64,000 nucleotides of DNA from Bradyrhizobium tropiciagri (GTDB lineage Bacteria; Pseudomonadota; Alphaproteobacteria; Rhizobiales; Xanthobacteraceae), in contig NZ_JAFCKF010000002.1 of the NCBI RefSeq assembly GCF_018130545.1, positions 124,001-188,000 of the forward strand, written 5' to 3'. The position numbers were made by a program, and so were the translations under genes. This document shows, in pieces, positions 22,627 to 32,730 of this stretch (positions are counted from its first letter, which is position 1; the number at the start of each line of letters is the position of its first letter). The notes beneath the pieces are model-generated. The model was not told where the DNA came from and did no database searches. It saw only the letters and a program-made list of their open reading frames with translations.

Positions 22627-24918
22627 ATGGCGTATCGACGCCGCAGTTCCATCCAGATGCAGGCTGCAACCGAAACGGTCGCGGTGGCGCCGGCGTCGTC
22701 CGCGGCGGAGAGGCCGGCCAAGCCGCGGACGCGCATGATGCGGCAATATGACCTCGTCGAGCGCGTCCGTTCCTATAACCCCGACACCAACGAAGACCTG
22801 CTGAACCGCGCCTATGTCTACGCGATGAAGGCACACGGCACCCAGACGCGTGCCTCCGGCGATCCCTATTTCTCGCATCCGCTCGAAGTCGCCGCGATCC
22901 TCACCAACCTCAAGCTCGACGACGCCACCATCGTGGCCGCGCTGCTGCACGACACGATCGAGGACACCGAGGCGACGCGGGCCGAGATCGACCATGTGTT
23001 CGGCCACGAGATCGGCGCGCTGGTCGAAGGCCTCACCAAGCTGAAGCGGCTGGAACTGGTGTCGCGTGAGGCCAAGCAGGCCGAGAATCTGCGCAAGCTG
23101 CTGCTGGCGATTGCCGACGACGTCCGCGTGCTGCTGATCAAGCTCGCCGACCGCCTGCACAACATGCGGACCATGGAGTTCATGCCGCCGGCCTCGCGCC
23201 GCCGCATCGCCGATGAGACGCTGGATATCTATGCGCCGCTGGCCGGACGCATGGGTATGCAGGAGATGCGCGAGGAACTCGAGGACCTGTCGTTCTTCGT
23301 GCTCGATCCCGAGGCCTATGCGGTGGTTCAGCAGCGGCTCGATTCCCTGGCCGAGCGCAACCGCAACCTGATCGGCGAGATCGAGACCCAGCTCTCCAAG
23401 AACCTACAGAAGAACGGCATCACCGCGCGGGTGTTCGGCCGCCGCAAGCAGCCGTTTTCGATCTGGACCAAGATGGAGCGCAAATCGGTCGGCTTCGAGC
23501 AGCTGTCCGACATCTATGGCTTCCGCGTCATCCTCGACGATGTCGGCGCCTGCTACCGCGCGCTCGGCATCGTGCACACCACCTGGCCGGTGGTACCGGG
23601 CCGCTTCAAGGACTACATCTCGACCCCGAAGCAGAACGACTATCGGTCGATCCACACCACCGTGATCGGGCCCGGCAAGCAGCGCGTCGAATTGCAGATC
23701 CGCACCGAGGAGATGAACCAGATCGCCGAGTTCGGTATCGCCGCGCATGCCTTCTACAAGGAAGGGGCGGGCTCGCCGCACGAGCGGCTGAAGCATGAGT
23801 CCAACGCCTTCGCCTGGCTGCGCCACACCATCGGCATCCTCTCGGAGAGCTCCAATCCGGAAGAGTTCCTCGAGCACACCAAGCTCGAGCTGTTCCACGA
23901 CCAGGTGTTCTGCTTCACCCCGAAGGGCAAGCTGATCGCGCTGCCTCGCAACGCCAACGTGATCGACTTCGCCTATGCGGTGCACACCGGCGTCGGCAAC
24001 AGCGCGGTCGGCTGCAAGATCAACGGCAAGTTCGCGCCGCTGTCCTCCGAGCTGCAGAACGGCGACGAGGTCGAGGTCTTGACCTCGAAGGCGCAGTCGG
24101 CGCCGCCGTCGGCCTGGGAAGCGCTCGCCCGCACCGGCAAGGCGCGCGCCGCGATCCGCCGCGCTACCCGCGATGCGGTGCGCGACCAGTATGCGGGCCT
24201 CGGCCGCCGCATCGTCGACCGCCTGTTTGCCCGCGCCAAGATCGAATATGCCGACGACAAGCTGAAGGGCGCATTGCCGCGGCTCGCGCGCACCTCGATC
24301 GAGGAGGTGATGGCCTCGGTCGGTCGCGGCGAGATCAAGGCGTCCGACGTCGCGCGCGCGATGTATCCCGACTACAAGGAAGAGCGGCTGGTGCGCTACG
24401 GCGCCAAGAAGGGGCTCGCCGCCAAGCTGAAGACGCAGAACCCGCCGCATCCGGCGCGCGCCACCTCGGTGATCCCGGTGCGCGGCATCAATTCCGACCT
24501 GCCGGTGAAGTTCGCGCCGAACGGCGGCGCCGTGCCGGGCGACCGGATCGTCGGCATCGTCACGCCGGGCGAGGGGATCACGATCTACCCGATCCAGTCG
24601 CCGGCGCTGAAGGATTTCGAGGAGGAGCCGGAGCGCTGGCTCGACGTCCGCTGGGACATCGACGAGACCATGCCGCAGCGCTTCCCGGCGCGCATCCTGA
24701 TCCACAATGTCAACGAGCCCGGCAGCCTCGCCCAGATCGCGACCGTGATCGCCGAGCACGACGGCAATATCGACAACATCCACATGTCGCGCCAATCGCC
24801 TGACTTCACGGAGCTGACCATCGATCTTGAGGTCTATGACCTCAAGCATCTGCTCGCTATCATCGCGCAGTTGCGCGCCAAGGCCGTCGTTGCAAAGGTC
24901 GAGCGCGTCAATGGGTGA
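22627..24918 (+). CDS. rsh: Bifunctional (p)ppGpp synthetase/hydrolase
   Basis: 763 residues with the full Rel/SpoT layout. The hydrolase HD domain has YFSHPLEVAAIL (His84) and AALLHDTIEDTEA (His108-Asp109, Glu112-Asp113), all intact. The synthetase domain follows with FSIWTKM, EQLSDIYGFRVI and RFKDYISTPKQNDYRSIHTT. Next come the TGS domain (DQVFCFTPKGKLIALPRNANVIDFAYAVHTGVGN) and a C-terminal ACT domain (RILIHNVNEPGSLAQIATVIAEHDGNIDNIHMS). Alphaproteobacteria usually carry this single long enzyme for ppGpp metabolism. It opens the conserved run to pdxJ, acpS and lepB. Confidence 0.96.
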   Translation: MAYRRRSSIQMQAATETVAVAPASSAAERPAKPRTRMMRQYDLVERVRSYNPDTNEDLLNRAYVYAMKAHGTQTRASGDPYFSHPLEVAAILTNLKLDDATIVAALLHDTIEDTEATRAEIDHVFGHEIGALVEGLTKLKRLELVSREAKQAENLRKLLLAIADDVRVLLIKLADRLHNMRTMEFMPPASRRRIADETLDIYAPLAGRMGMQEMREELEDLSFFVLDPEAYAVVQQRLDSLAERNRNLIGEIETQLSKNLQKNGITARVFGRRKQPFSIWTKMERKSVGFEQLSDIYGFRVILDDVGACYRALGIVHTTWPVVPGRFKDYISTPKQNDYRSIHTTVIGPGKQRVELQIRTEEMNQIAEFGIAAHAFYKEGAGSPHERLKHESNAFAWLRHTIGILSESSNPEEFLEHTKLELFHDQVFCFTPKGKLIALPRNANVIDFAYAVHTGVGNSAVGCKINGKFAPLSSELQNGDEVEVLTSKAQSAPPSAWEALARTGKARAAIRRATRDAVRDQYAGLGRRIVDRLFARAKIEYADDKLKGALPRLARTSIEEVMASVGRGEIKASDVARAMYPDYKEERLVRYGAKKGLAAKLKTQNPPHPARATSVIPVRGINSDLPVKFAPNGGAVPGDRIVGIVTPGEGITIYPIQSPALKDFEEEPERWLDVRWDIDETMPQRFPARILIHNVNEPGSLAQIATVIAEHDGNIDNIHMSRQSPDFTELTIDLEVYDLKHLLAIIAQLRAKAVVAKVERVNG

Positions 24919-24922
24919 TTTG

Positions 24923-25012
24923 TCGTCGTTGCCGGGCTTGACCCGGCAACCCACCTTCCCAACAACCCATCTTCGCTAGAAGATGGATGCGCGGGTCGAG
25001 CCCGCGCATGAC
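24923..25012. repeat. Intergenic palindromic repeat element with three hairpins
   Basis: Three consecutive perfect stem-loops lie between rsh and pdxJ: GTTGCCGGG/CCCGGCAAC (24928-24950), CCATCTTC/GAAGATGG (24967-24986) and ATGCGCGGG/CCCGCGCAT (24987-25009). The stems are 8-9 bp with 4-5-base loops. The arrangement and the text (GCGCGGGTCGAGCCCGCGC) look like a dispersed rhizobial intergenic repeat of the RIME kind. Confidence 0.7.
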
Positions 25013-25031
25013 AAGCTTTGCAGGTCAGAAG

Positions 25032-25793
25032 ATGTCGAAGGCTCCTCCGCTCCGTCTTGGTATCAATGTCGACCACGTCGCGACCCTGCGCAACGCGCGG
25101 GGCGGGGCGCGGCCCGATCCGGTGCGGCTGGCGCTTGCCGCGATCGCGGCCGGTGCCGACGGCATCACCGCGCATCTGCGCGAGGATCGCCGCCACATCC
25201 GCGACGAGGACATGGCGCGGCTCAAGGCCGAGATCTCCAAGCCGCTGAATTTCGAGATGGCCGCGACCGACGACATGATGCGGATTTCGCTGGCCACCAA
25301 GCCGCACGCGGTTTGCCTGGTGCCCGAACGGCGACAGGAACTCACCACCGAAGGCGGCCTCGACGTGGTCGGCCAGCACAACGCGCTGGCGCCGTTCATC
25401 GCACGGCTCAATGATGCCGGCATCCGGGTCTCGCTGTTCATTGCCGCCGATCCCAGGCAGATCGAGATGGCCGCGAAGCTGAAGGCGCCTGTCATCGAGA
25501 TCCACACCGGCGGCTGGTGCGACGCGGTGGTCGACGGCCACAAGGACAAGGCGGAGGCCGAGTGGACGCGGATCGTGACCGGCGCAAGGCTCGCGCAGGC
25601 GGCCGGGCTCGAGGTCCATGCCGGGCACGGGCTCGACTACGAGACCGCGGAGACGATCTCCGCGCTGCCCGAAATCCGCGAGCTGAACATCGGCTATTTC
25701 ATGATGGGCGAGGCGCTGTTCGTCGGCATCGCGGAGACGGTGCGTGAGATGCGCGCGGCGATGGACCGCGGCCGCGCCAAGGTCGGCGCATGA
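25032..25793 (+). CDS. pdxJ: Pyridoxine 5'-phosphate synthase
   Basis: 253 residues from ATG 25032 ([25 protein letters not shown]), the family-standard opening in which the His of [12 protein letters not shown] is catalytic. Other hallmarks are [43 protein letters not shown] and [11 protein letters not shown], ending [14 protein letters not shown]. PdxJ condenses 3-amino-1-hydroxyacetone phosphate with deoxyxylulose 5-phosphate to form pyridoxine phosphate. Its stop overlaps the acpS start by ATGA, a pairing common in proteobacteria. Confidence 0.97.
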   Translation: MSKAPPLRLGINVDHVATLRNARGGARPDPVRLALAAIAAGADGITAHLREDRRHIRDEDMARLKAEISKPLNFEMAATDDMMRISLATKPHAVCLVPERRQELTTEGGLDVVGQHNALAPFIARLNDAGIRVSLFIAADPRQIEMAAKLKAPVIEIHTGGWCDAVVDGHKDKAEAEWTRIVTGARLAQAAGLEVHAGHGLDYETAETISALPEIRELNIGYFMMGEALFVGIAETVREMRAAMDRGRAKVGA

Positions 25794-26206
25794 TCATCGG
25801 CATCGGCTCTGACCTGATCGACATCACCCGGGTCGCGAAGGTGATCGAGCGCCATGGTGAGCGCTTCCTTGATCGCATCTTCACCGACGCCGAGCGCGCC
25901 AAGGCGATGCGCCGCGCCAACAACGAGAAGATGGTGGTCGCGACCTACGCCAAGCGCTTCGCCGCCAAGGAGGCCTGCTCCAAGGCGCTCGGCACCGGTA
26001 TCCGGCGCGGGGTGTGGTGGAAGGACATGGGGGTGGTGAACCTGCCGGGCGGGCGGCCGTCGATGCGGCTGACCGGCGGGGCACTGGCCCGGCTGCAGGA
26101 ACTGACGCCCGAGGGCATGCAGGCGCAGATTGACCTTTCGATCACGGACGATTGGCCGCTGGCGCAGGCCTTCGTCATAATTTCGGCGGTTGCCCCGGCC
26201 AGATGA
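25790..26206 (+). CDS. acpS: Holo-(acyl-carrier-protein) synthase
   Basis: 138 residues. Mg-binding and catalytic motifs are intact: [15 protein letters not shown] (Asp8) and [18 protein letters not shown] (Glu of AAKEA). AcpS transfers the phosphopantetheine arm from CoA to ACP. Starts at ATG 25790 inside the pdxJ stop (ATGA overlap). 284 bases separate it from lepB. Confidence 0.97.
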   Translation: MIIGIGSDLIDITRVAKVIERHGERFLDRIFTDAERAKAMRRANNEKMVVATYAKRFAAKEACSKALGTGIRRGVWWKDMGVVNLPGGRPSMRLTGGALARLQELTPEGMQAQIDLSITDDWPLAQAFVIISAVAPAR

Positions 26207-26490
26207 GCCGGCGGCGCCGGAATTTGCCGGAAAACTTCAGCAAACTAAAAAATCATTGATATTTCAATGAATTGCGAAGTTTTGAGGTGGCGATTGATTG
26301 CGCCCCTGCGAACAACCGTCTAAAACGCCGCAGGGTATATCGAGCGAGACGCGGATTCCGGGTTTAGACCGGAATTTGCCCTCAAGATCAGAATCAAGGC
26401 CATTTTCCTCACGCGAGGGCCGAGCGCTTCGCGCGAAGAGAACGTTCTGCCACCGCGTGGACATCAGGGCCCACGGGAATTGGGAAAGCA

Positions 26491-27252
26491 ATGAGCGTGA
26501 CCACCGGGACCAAATCTGAAAGCGGCTTGGGCGAAACCATCCGCGTCGTCATCCACGCCCTTCTGATCGCGCTCGTCATCCGCACCTTCCTGTTCCAGCC
26601 GTTCAACATCCCCTCGGGGTCGATGAAGGCGACGCTGCTGGTCGGCGACTATCTGTTCGTCTCGAAATATTCCTACGGCTATAGCCACTATTCGATCCCG
26701 TTCTCGCCGAACATCTTCTCGGGCCGCATCTTCGGCTCGGAGCCGAACCGCGGCGATATCGTGGTGTTCCGCCTGCCGCGCGATGACTCCACCGACTACA
26801 TCAAGCGCGTCATCGGCCTGCCGGGCGATCGCATCGAGGTCAAGAACGGGCTGCTCTACATCAACGACGAGCCGATCAAGCGGGAGCGGCTGAGCGATTT
26901 CGTCGGTGAGGATCCCTGCGGCTCGGGGGATGCCACCACCCACGTCAAGCGCTGGAAGGAGACGCTGCCGAACGGCGTCAGTTATGAGTCGCTCGACTGC
27001 CAAGACAACAGCTATATGGACAACACCATCGTCTACACCGTTCCGCCCGGGCATTACTTCATGATGGGCGACAACCGCGACAATTCCACCGACAGCCGCT
27101 TCCTGTCGCAGGTCGGCTACGTGCCGTTCGAGAACATCATTGGGCGCGCCCAGATGATCTTCTTCTCGATCGCCGAGGGTGAGCAGGCCTGGATGATCTG
27201 GCGCTGGCCGTTCGCGGTGCGGTGGAATCGCCTATTCTCCATCGTGCGATGA
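26491..27252 (+). CDS. lepB: Signal peptidase I
   Basis: 253 residues. One N-terminal membrane segment (VVIHALLIALVIRTFLF) leads to the periplasmic catalytic domain. Catalytic Ser44 is in IPSGSMKATLLVGD and the general-base Lys105 in DYIKRVIGLPGD; the family box HYFMMGDNRDNSTDSR is present. It removes Sec and Tat signal peptides at the outer face of the inner membrane. ATG 26491 is at good spacing from GGGAA. The stop overlaps the rnc start (ATGA, 27249-27252). Confidence 0.97.
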   Translation: MSVTTGTKSESGLGETIRVVIHALLIALVIRTFLFQPFNIPSGSMKATLLVGDYLFVSKYSYGYSHYSIPFSPNIFSGRIFGSEPNRGDIVVFRLPRDDSTDYIKRVIGLPGDRIEVKNGLLYINDEPIKRERLSDFVGEDPCGSGDATTHVKRWKETLPNGVSYESLDCQDNSYMDNTIVYTVPPGHYFMMGDNRDNSTDSRFLSQVGYVPFENIIGRAQMIFFSIAEGEQAWMIWRWPFAVRWNRLFSIVR

Positions 27253-28070
27253 ACGACGATACCGCAGCCATCAACGACCAAGCGCCGCCCGGTGAGCCGA
27301 GCCAGACGCCTGCCGCCGACAGCACAGCCGCGCCGAAGAAGCGGCGCAGCAAGGCGGTCAAGGCCGCCGAGGCCAAGGCCGCGATCGCGGGCACCGAGGC
27401 GCGCATCGGCTACACTTTCACGGATCCCGCGCTGCTGACCACCGCATTCACCCATGTCTCGGCGCTGAAGCCCGCCACCCGCAACCGCGCCGACAGCTAC
27501 CAGCGGCTGGAATTCCTCGGCGACCACGTGCTCGGGCTGATCGTCTCCGACATGCTGTTCCGGGCGTTCCCGAAGGCCGACGAGGGCGAGTTGTCGAAGC
27601 GGCTCGCCGACCTCGTGCGCAAGGAGAGCTGCGCCGACGTCGCCAAGTCGCTCGGACTGTTTGAGGACATCAAGCTCGGCATGGTGAAGGCGGTCGAGAG
27701 CGCGCGGCTGCGCAAGTCCGTGCTCGGCGATATCTGCGAAGCGGTGATCGGGGCGATCTTCCTCGACGGCGGCTACGAGGCCGCGCGCCAGTTCGTCGAG
27801 CGCAACTGGACCGAACGGATGCACAAGCTGCGCCGGCCGCTGCGCGATCCCAAGACCGTGTTGCAGGAATGGGCGCAGGGCAAGGGATTGCCGACGCCGG
27901 TCTATCGCGAGGTCGAACGCACCGGCCCGCACCATGATCCACAATTCCGCGTCGCGGTCGACCTGCCGGGCCTGGCTTCCGCCGAGGGCCTCGGCGGCAA
28001 CAAGCGCGCGGCCGAGAAAGCAGCAGCATCCGCGATGATCGAACGCGAAGGCGTCGGCACCAATGACTGA
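27249..28070 (+). CDS. rnc: Ribonuclease III
   Basis: 273 residues from ATG 27249, which overlaps the lepB stop. Residues 1-45 are a Pro/Ala/Lys-rich extension not found in enterobacterial RNase III. The nuclease domain has QRLEFLGDHVLGLIVSDML (residues ~85-103) and the second acidic cluster LGDICEAVIGAIFLDGGYEAA. The double-stranded RNA-binding domain runs from DPKTVLQEWAQGKG to GNKRAAEKAAASAMIE. It cuts rRNA precursors and structured mRNAs. It overlaps era by eight bases. Confidence 0.96.
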   Translation: MNDDTAAINDQAPPGEPSQTPAADSTAAPKKRRSKAVKAAEAKAAIAGTEARIGYTFTDPALLTTAFTHVSALKPATRNRADSYQRLEFLGDHVLGLIVSDMLFRAFPKADEGELSKRLADLVRKESCADVAKSLGLFEDIKLGMVKAVESARLRKSVLGDICEAVIGAIFLDGGYEAARQFVERNWTERMHKLRRPLRDPKTVLQEWAQGKGLPTPVYREVERTGPHHDPQFRVAVDLPGLASAEGLGGNKRAAEKAAASAMIEREGVGTND

Positions 28071-28986
28071 CGAAGCCAAGGCACAGGGGGACGCGACGCG
28101 CTGTGGCTTCGTCGCGCTGATCGGTGCGCCCAATGTCGGCAAGTCGACGCTGGTCAACGCGCTGGTTGGCTCCAAGGTCACCATCGTCTCACGCAAGGTG
28201 CAGACCACCCGCGCGCTGATCCGCGGTATCGTGATCGAGGGCAACGCGCAGATCATCCTGGTCGACACGCCCGGCATCTTCGCGCCGCGGCGCCGGCTCG
28301 ACCGCGCCATGGTGTCGACCGCCTGGAGCGGCGCCCACGACGCCGATCTCGTCTGCGTGCTGCTCGATGCCAAGTCGGGCATCGACGAGGAGGCCGACGC
28401 GATCCTGGCCAAGCTCGAGAGCGTCGCGCATCCGAAGATCCTGGTGCTCAACAAGGTCGATCTCGTGCAGCGCGAGAAGCTCCTGGCGCTGGCGCAGGCC
28501 GCCAATGAGCGGATGCGCTTCGAGCACACCTTCATGATCTCGGCGCTGTCGGGCGACGGCGTTGCCGATCTGCGCCAGACGTTGGCCAAGATGGTGCCGG
28601 CGGGGCCGTTTCACTATCCCGAGGACCAGATGTCGGATGCGCCGATGCGGCATCTGGCGGCCGAGATCACCCGCGAGAAGATCTACAGCCATCTGCATCA
28701 GGAATTGCCGTACCAGTCGACGGTCGAGACCGACAGCTGGACCGACCGCAAGGACAAGTCGATCCGTATCGAGCAGACGATCTTTGTCGAGCGCGAGAGC
28801 CAGCGCAAGATCGTGCTCGGCAAGGGCGGCGCCACCATCAAGTCGATCGGCGCGCAGGCCCGCGCCGAGATCGCCGAGATCATGGGCGTGCCGGTGCATC
28901 TGTTCCTGTTCGTCAAGGTGCGTGAGAACTGGGGCGACGATCCCGATCGCTACAAGGAAATGGGACTGGACTTCCCCAAGGAATAG
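28063..28986 (+). CDS. era: GTPase Era
   Basis: 307 residues. GTPase motifs: G1 GAPNVGKST (residues 22-30), switch region RKVQTTRALIRGI, G3 DTPG, G4 NKVD, G5 SALSGDG. The C-terminal KH domain carries the GKGGATIKSIGAQARAEI RNA-binding loop. Era binds the 3' end of 16S rRNA during small-subunit assembly. The rnc-era overlap is a conserved arrangement; RNase III and Era both act on rRNA maturation. Confidence 0.97.
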   Translation: MTDEAKAQGDATRCGFVALIGAPNVGKSTLVNALVGSKVTIVSRKVQTTRALIRGIVIEGNAQIILVDTPGIFAPRRRLDRAMVSTAWSGAHDADLVCVLLDAKSGIDEEADAILAKLESVAHPKILVLNKVDLVQREKLLALAQAANERMRFEHTFMISALSGDGVADLRQTLAKMVPAGPFHYPEDQMSDAPMRHLAAEITREKIYSHLHQELPYQSTVETDSWTDRKDKSIRIEQTIFVERESQRKIVLGKGGATIKSIGAQARAEIAEIMGVPVHLFLFVKVRENWGDDPDRYKEMGLDFPKE

Positions 28987-29001
28987 AGCCGGCATTTGTT
29001 A

Positions 29002-29400
29002 ATGGACGTGCCCAAAGCGATGAACGTGCCCAGGAACGTGCTGTGGTTTGAAGTGCTGCTCTATCTGTCGCTGACGCTCGACGCGTTGTCGGTGGCATTC
29101 CAGGACCGCACGCCGACCGATGTCAGAACCGATCAGATGATCATGGGCGAGACGCTGACGGCCGGCTGCATGATCCTGCTCCTGATGTATTTCGTCCGGC
29201 TCGCCGCGCGACACCGCAAGAACTGGCCGCGCTGGGCGCTGGCCGCGATGCTGGTGCTGTCGGCGATCTCGCTGGTGCAGGTGATCGGCGACAAGGGCCT
29301 GGAGATCGACAGCGCCATCGAGATCGTGTCCTGCATTCTGACCTCGGCGGGGTTGTATTATTCCTTCACCGGCGACGCGCAGGGCTGGTTCAACGCGTAG
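29002..29400 (+). CDS. Small multi-pass membrane protein, unknown function
   Basis: 132 residues from ATG 29002; a TTG two codons upstream and an ATG at 29020 (MNVPRNVLWFEV) are alternatives. Four likely membrane segments: VLWFEVLLYLSLTLDALSVAF, LTAGCMILLLMYFVRLAA, WALAAMLVLSAISLVQVI and IEIVSCILTSAGLYYSF. No catalytic motif or family is recognised. It starts 15 bases after era and may share its transcript. The downstream repeat element separates it from recO. Confidence 0.75.
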   Translation: MDVPKAMNVPRNVLWFEVLLYLSLTLDALSVAFQDRTPTDVRTDQMIMGETLTAGCMILLLMYFVRLAARHRKNWPRWALAAMLVLSAISLVQVIGDKGLEIDSAIEIVSCILTSAGLYYSFTGDAQGWFNA

Positions 29401-29413
29401 GGCAGGTTAGCGC

Positions 29414-29501
29414 GTAGGGTGGGCAAAGGCGCTCTTGCGCCGTGCCCACCATCAAGTTTCCGGTGCGTGGTGGTGGGCACGCTACGCTTTGCCCACCCTA
29501 C
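29414..29501. repeat. 88-bp palindromic intergenic repeat element
   Basis: The ends GTAGGGTGGGCAAAG and CTTTGCCCACCCTAC are perfect 15-bp inverted repeats, and an inner pair (CGTGCCCACCA at 29441, TGGTGGGCACG at 29471) is also perfect. The whole can fold as one long hairpin. It ends 17 bases before the recO start codon. Confidence 0.8.
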
Positions 29502-29518
29502 ATGATACGCTCAACACC

Positions 29519-30268
29519 ATGGAATGGACCGACGAAGGCATCGTGCTGGGCGTGCGGCGGCATGGCGAATCCTCCGCCATCGTCGAGCTGTTGACCCGCG
29601 AGCACGGCCGCCATCTCGGCTTGGTGCGCGGCGGCGCCAGCTCGCGGATGCGGCCGCTGCTGCAACCCGGCAACAGCGTCACCGCGGTATGGCGGGCGCG
29701 GCTCGACGAGCATCTCGGCATGTACGCGCTGGAGGGCACGCGGCTGCGGGCGGCGACGCTGCTGGCCTCGTCGCACGCGGTCTATGGCATCACGCATCTG
29801 GCGGCACTGGCCCGGCTGCTGCCGGAGCGCGATCCGCACGAAGATATCTACGAAATGCTGCAGGGGACGCTCGACGATTTCGACGACACTGGCGTGGCCG
29901 CCGTGCATCTGATCCGGTTCGAGCTCGCGATGCTGACCGAGCTCGGCTTCGGGCTCGACCTGGACAATTGCGCGGCCACCGGGGAGACCACCGACCTGAT
30001 CTATGTGTCGCCGAAATCCGGCGGTGCGGTGTCCCGCTCAGCCGGCGAGCCGTGGCGCGACCGGCTATTGCCGCTGCCGGCATTCCTGCGGGAAGGCGAG
30101 GGCGGCGCCAACAGCTGGTCCGAGCAGGACCTGCTCGACGGCTTCCAGATCACCGGCCTGTTCCTGCTCCGCCATGTGCTCGAGCCGCGTGGGCAGGGCC
30201 ATTCCGACGCCCGTGACGGATTTATCAACGCTGTCACCAGGCGGCGGAGCCGAACGGCGGTTCCGTAA
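29519..30268 (+). CDS. recO: DNA repair protein RecO
   Basis: 249 residues from ATG 29519. The N-terminal OB fold reads [42 protein letters not shown], and the helical C-terminal domain contains [27 protein letters not shown]. The zinc cysteines of some RecO proteins are absent apart from this single Cys, as is common in alphaproteobacteria. RecO loads RecA onto SSB-coated single strands with RecR. Start upstream of 29519 would run into the palindromic element. Confidence 0.94.
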   Translation: MEWTDEGIVLGVRRHGESSAIVELLTREHGRHLGLVRGGASSRMRPLLQPGNSVTAVWRARLDEHLGMYALEGTRLRAATLLASSHAVYGITHLAALARLLPERDPHEDIYEMLQGTLDDFDDTGVAAVHLIRFELAMLTELGFGLDLDNCAATGETTDLIYVSPKSGGAVSRSAGEPWRDRLLPLPAFLREGEGGANSWSEQDLLDGFQITGLFLLRHVLEPRGQGHSDARDGFINAVTRRRSRTAVP

Positions 30269-30340
30269 GGCCGATTCGGGCCCTAAATTCCCGCTGATTC
30301 GCGGCTTGCCCGATTCACCGCCAAGGTTTAACGCCTCCCC

Positions 30341-32596
30341 ATGGGAAAACGTCAGATGCCGCCGGAAAAGCCGGCCGAAATTCACGAGGTGCCGCTGCGT
30401 GATGCGCTCGAGGAGCGCTATCTCGCCTATGCGCTCTCGACCATCATGCATCGCGCGCTGCCGGACGCCCGCGACGGGTTGAAGCCGGTGCACCGGCGCA
30501 TCCTCTACGGCATGGACCTGCTCGGGCTCGACCCGCGCGCCGCATTCAAGAAGTCGGCCAAGATCGTCGGCGACGTGATGGGCTCGTTCCATCCGCATGG
30601 CGACCAGGCGATCTATGACGCCATGGTGCGCCTGGCGCAGGATTTCTCCTCGCGCTATCCGCTGGTCGACGGCCAGGGCAATTTCGGCAATATCGACGGC
30701 GATAATCCGGCCGCCTACCGCTACACCGAAGCGCGCATGACCGAGGTCGCGCGGCTGTTGCTCGACGGCATCGACGAGGACGGCGTCGAATTCCGCCTCA
30801 ACTACGACGGCCAGACCAAAGAGCCGGTGGTGCTGCCGGGCGGCTTCCCGAATCTGCTCGCCAACGGCGCGCAGGGCATCGCGGTCGGCATGGCGACCTC
30901 GATCCCGCCGCACAACGCCGCCGAGCTCTGCGACGCCGCGCTGCATCTGATCGAGAAGCCCGACGCCAAGTCGAAGGCGCTGCTGAAATGGGTCAAGGGC
31001 CCGGACTTCCCGACCGGCGGCATCGTGGTCGATTCCAAGGAATCGATCATCGAGGCCTACACCACCGGCCGCGGCTCGTTCCGCACCCGCTCGCGCTGGA
31101 CCCAGGAGGAGGGCGCGCGCGGCACCTGGGTGGTGGTCGTCACCGAGATTCCGTGGCTGGTGCAGAAGTCGCGGATCGTCGAGAAGATCGCCGAGCTGAT
31201 CAACGAGAAGAAGCTGCCGCTGGTGGCCGACGTCCGTGACGAATCCGCCGAGGACGTGCGGCTGGTCATCGAACCGAAGTCGCGCACCGTCGATCCGGCG
31301 CTGATGATGGAGTCGCTGTTCCGGCTGACCGAGCTGGAAAGCAAGATCTCGCTGAACCTCAACGTGCTGATCAAGGGCCGCATCCCGAAGGTGGTCGGCC
31401 TGGCCGAGTGCCTGCGCGAATGGCTCGACCATCTGCGCGACGTGCTGGTCCGCCGCTCCAACTTCCGCAAGGGCCAGATCGAGCACCGCCTCGAAGTGCT
31501 GGGCGGCCACCTCGTCGCCTATCTGAACCTCGACAAGGTGATCAAGATCATCCGCACCGAGGACGAGCCGAAGCCGGTGCTGATCAAGACCTTCAAGCTC
31601 ACCGAGATCCAGGCTGAGGCCATCCTCAACATGCGGCTGCGCAATTTGCGCCGCCTGGAAGAGATGGAGATCCGAACCGAGGACAAGGATCTCCGCAAGG
31701 AGCTGAAGGGGATCGAAGGCCTGCTCGGCTCCGAGACTGAGCAATGGGCCAAGGTCGGTGATCAGGTCCGCAAGGTGCGCGACATCTTCGGGCCCAAGAC
31801 GCCGCTCGGCAAGCGCCGTACCACCTTCGCCGATGCGCCCGAGCACGATCTCGCCGCGATCGAGGAAGCCCTCGTCGAGCGCGAGCCGTGCACCGTCGTG
31901 ATCTCCGAGAAGGGCTGGGTACGGACGCTGAAGGGCCATGTCGAGGATCTGTCGGGGCTCGCCTTCAAGACCGACGACAAGCTCGAGCACTCGTTCTTCG
32001 CCGAGACCACCTCGAAGCTGCTGCTGTTCGCCACCAACGGCAAGTTCTACTCGCTCGATGTGGCAAAGCTGCCGGGCGGCCGCGGCCATGGCGAGCCGAT
32101 CCGCATGTTCATCGACCTCGAGCAGGACGCCGCGATCATCTCGCTGTTCGTCAACAAGGGCGAGCGCAAGTTCCTGATCGCGAGCAGCGAGGGCCAGGGC
32201 TTCGTCGTCAAGGAAGAGGACTGCGTCGGCAACACCCGCAAGGGCAAGCAGGTGCTCAATGTCGAGATGCCGAACGAGGCCCGCGCGATCACGACCGTGA
32301 TGGGCGATATGGTCGCGGTGATCGGCACCAACCACAAGATGGTGCTGTTCGGTCTCGACCAGGTGCCGGAGATGGCGCGCGGCCGCGGCGTTCGGCTGCA
32401 GAAATACACCAGCTCGGAGCTGTCCGACGTCGCGGTGTTCGACGCCAAGGCCGGCCTGACCTGGAAGGATTCCGCCGGCCGCGAGCACAGCATGACCATG
32501 AAGGAACTGGCCGACTGGCGCGGCAGCCGCGCCGACGCCGGCCGGCTCGCCCATGGCCTGCCGAAGTCGAACAAGTTCAATCGCGGCGTGGAGTAG
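30341..32596 (+). CDS. parC: DNA topoisomerase IV subunit A
   Basis: 751 residues. The breakage-reunion domain shows [45 protein letters not shown] and the catalytic Tyr in [16 protein letters not shown] (Tyr128). The C-terminal beta-pinwheel is short, as in ParC rather than GyrA, and lacks the GyrA box. Topoisomerase IV with ParE unlinks daughter chromosomes. The quinolone-contact position equivalent to E. coli ParC Ser80 is Gln89 here. A GAAA-capped hairpin follows the stop. Confidence 0.95.
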   Translation: MGKRQMPPEKPAEIHEVPLRDALEERYLAYALSTIMHRALPDARDGLKPVHRRILYGMDLLGLDPRAAFKKSAKIVGDVMGSFHPHGDQAIYDAMVRLAQDFSSRYPLVDGQGNFGNIDGDNPAAYRYTEARMTEVARLLLDGIDEDGVEFRLNYDGQTKEPVVLPGGFPNLLANGAQGIAVGMATSIPPHNAAELCDAALHLIEKPDAKSKALLKWVKGPDFPTGGIVVDSKESIIEAYTTGRGSFRTRSRWTQEEGARGTWVVVVTEIPWLVQKSRIVEKIAELINEKKLPLVADVRDESAEDVRLVIEPKSRTVDPALMMESLFRLTELESKISLNLNVLIKGRIPKVVGLAECLREWLDHLRDVLVRRSNFRKGQIEHRLEVLGGHLVAYLNLDKVIKIIRTEDEPKPVLIKTFKLTEIQAEAILNMRLRNLRRLEEMEIRTEDKDLRKELKGIEGLLGSETEQWAKVGDQVRKVRDIFGPKTPLGKRRTTFADAPEHDLAAIEEALVEREPCTVVISEKGWVRTLKGHVEDLSGLAFKTDDKLEHSFFAETTSKLLLFATNGKFYSLDVAKLPGGRGHGEPIRMFIDLEQDAAIISLFVNKGERKFLIASSEGQGFVVKEEDCVGNTRKGKQVLNVEMPNEARAITTVMGDMVAVIGTNHKMVLFGLDQVPEMARGRGVRLQKYTSSELSDVAVFDAKAGLTWKDSAGREHSMTMKELADWRGSRADAGRLAHGLPKSNKFNRGVE

Positions 32597-32607
32597 TTGA
32601 TCCGCAG

Positions 32608-32636
32608 GGCGGGTTCGGCGAAAGCCGTAACCCGCC
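32608..32636 (+). terminator. GAAA-tetraloop hairpin after parC
   Basis: GGCGGGTT-CGGC-GAAA-GCCG-T-AACCCGCC forms a 12-bp stem with one bulged T. No strong T-run follows, so it may be a terminator or a repeat-derived 3' hairpin. Confidence 0.55.
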
Positions 32637-32662
32637 GTTCGTATCGCGGCGCCTTCGACAAA

Positions 32663-32726
32663 CGCGGTGTGATAGTATCCACATTTCACCGCGCTATAAC
32701 CGTCGCCAACGATCTCGGGCGACGGT
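32663..32726 (+). promoter_or_regulatory. Two inverted repeats in the CDF transporter leader
   Basis: CGCGGTG/CACCGCG (32663-32693, 17-base spacer) is followed by ACCGTCGCC/GGCGACGGT (32699-32726, 9-bp stem, 10-base loop). The second ends four bases before the start codon at 32731, where a ribosome site would be expected, and no Shine-Dalgarno is visible outside it. Confidence 0.5.
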
Positions 32727-32730
32727 TGCC

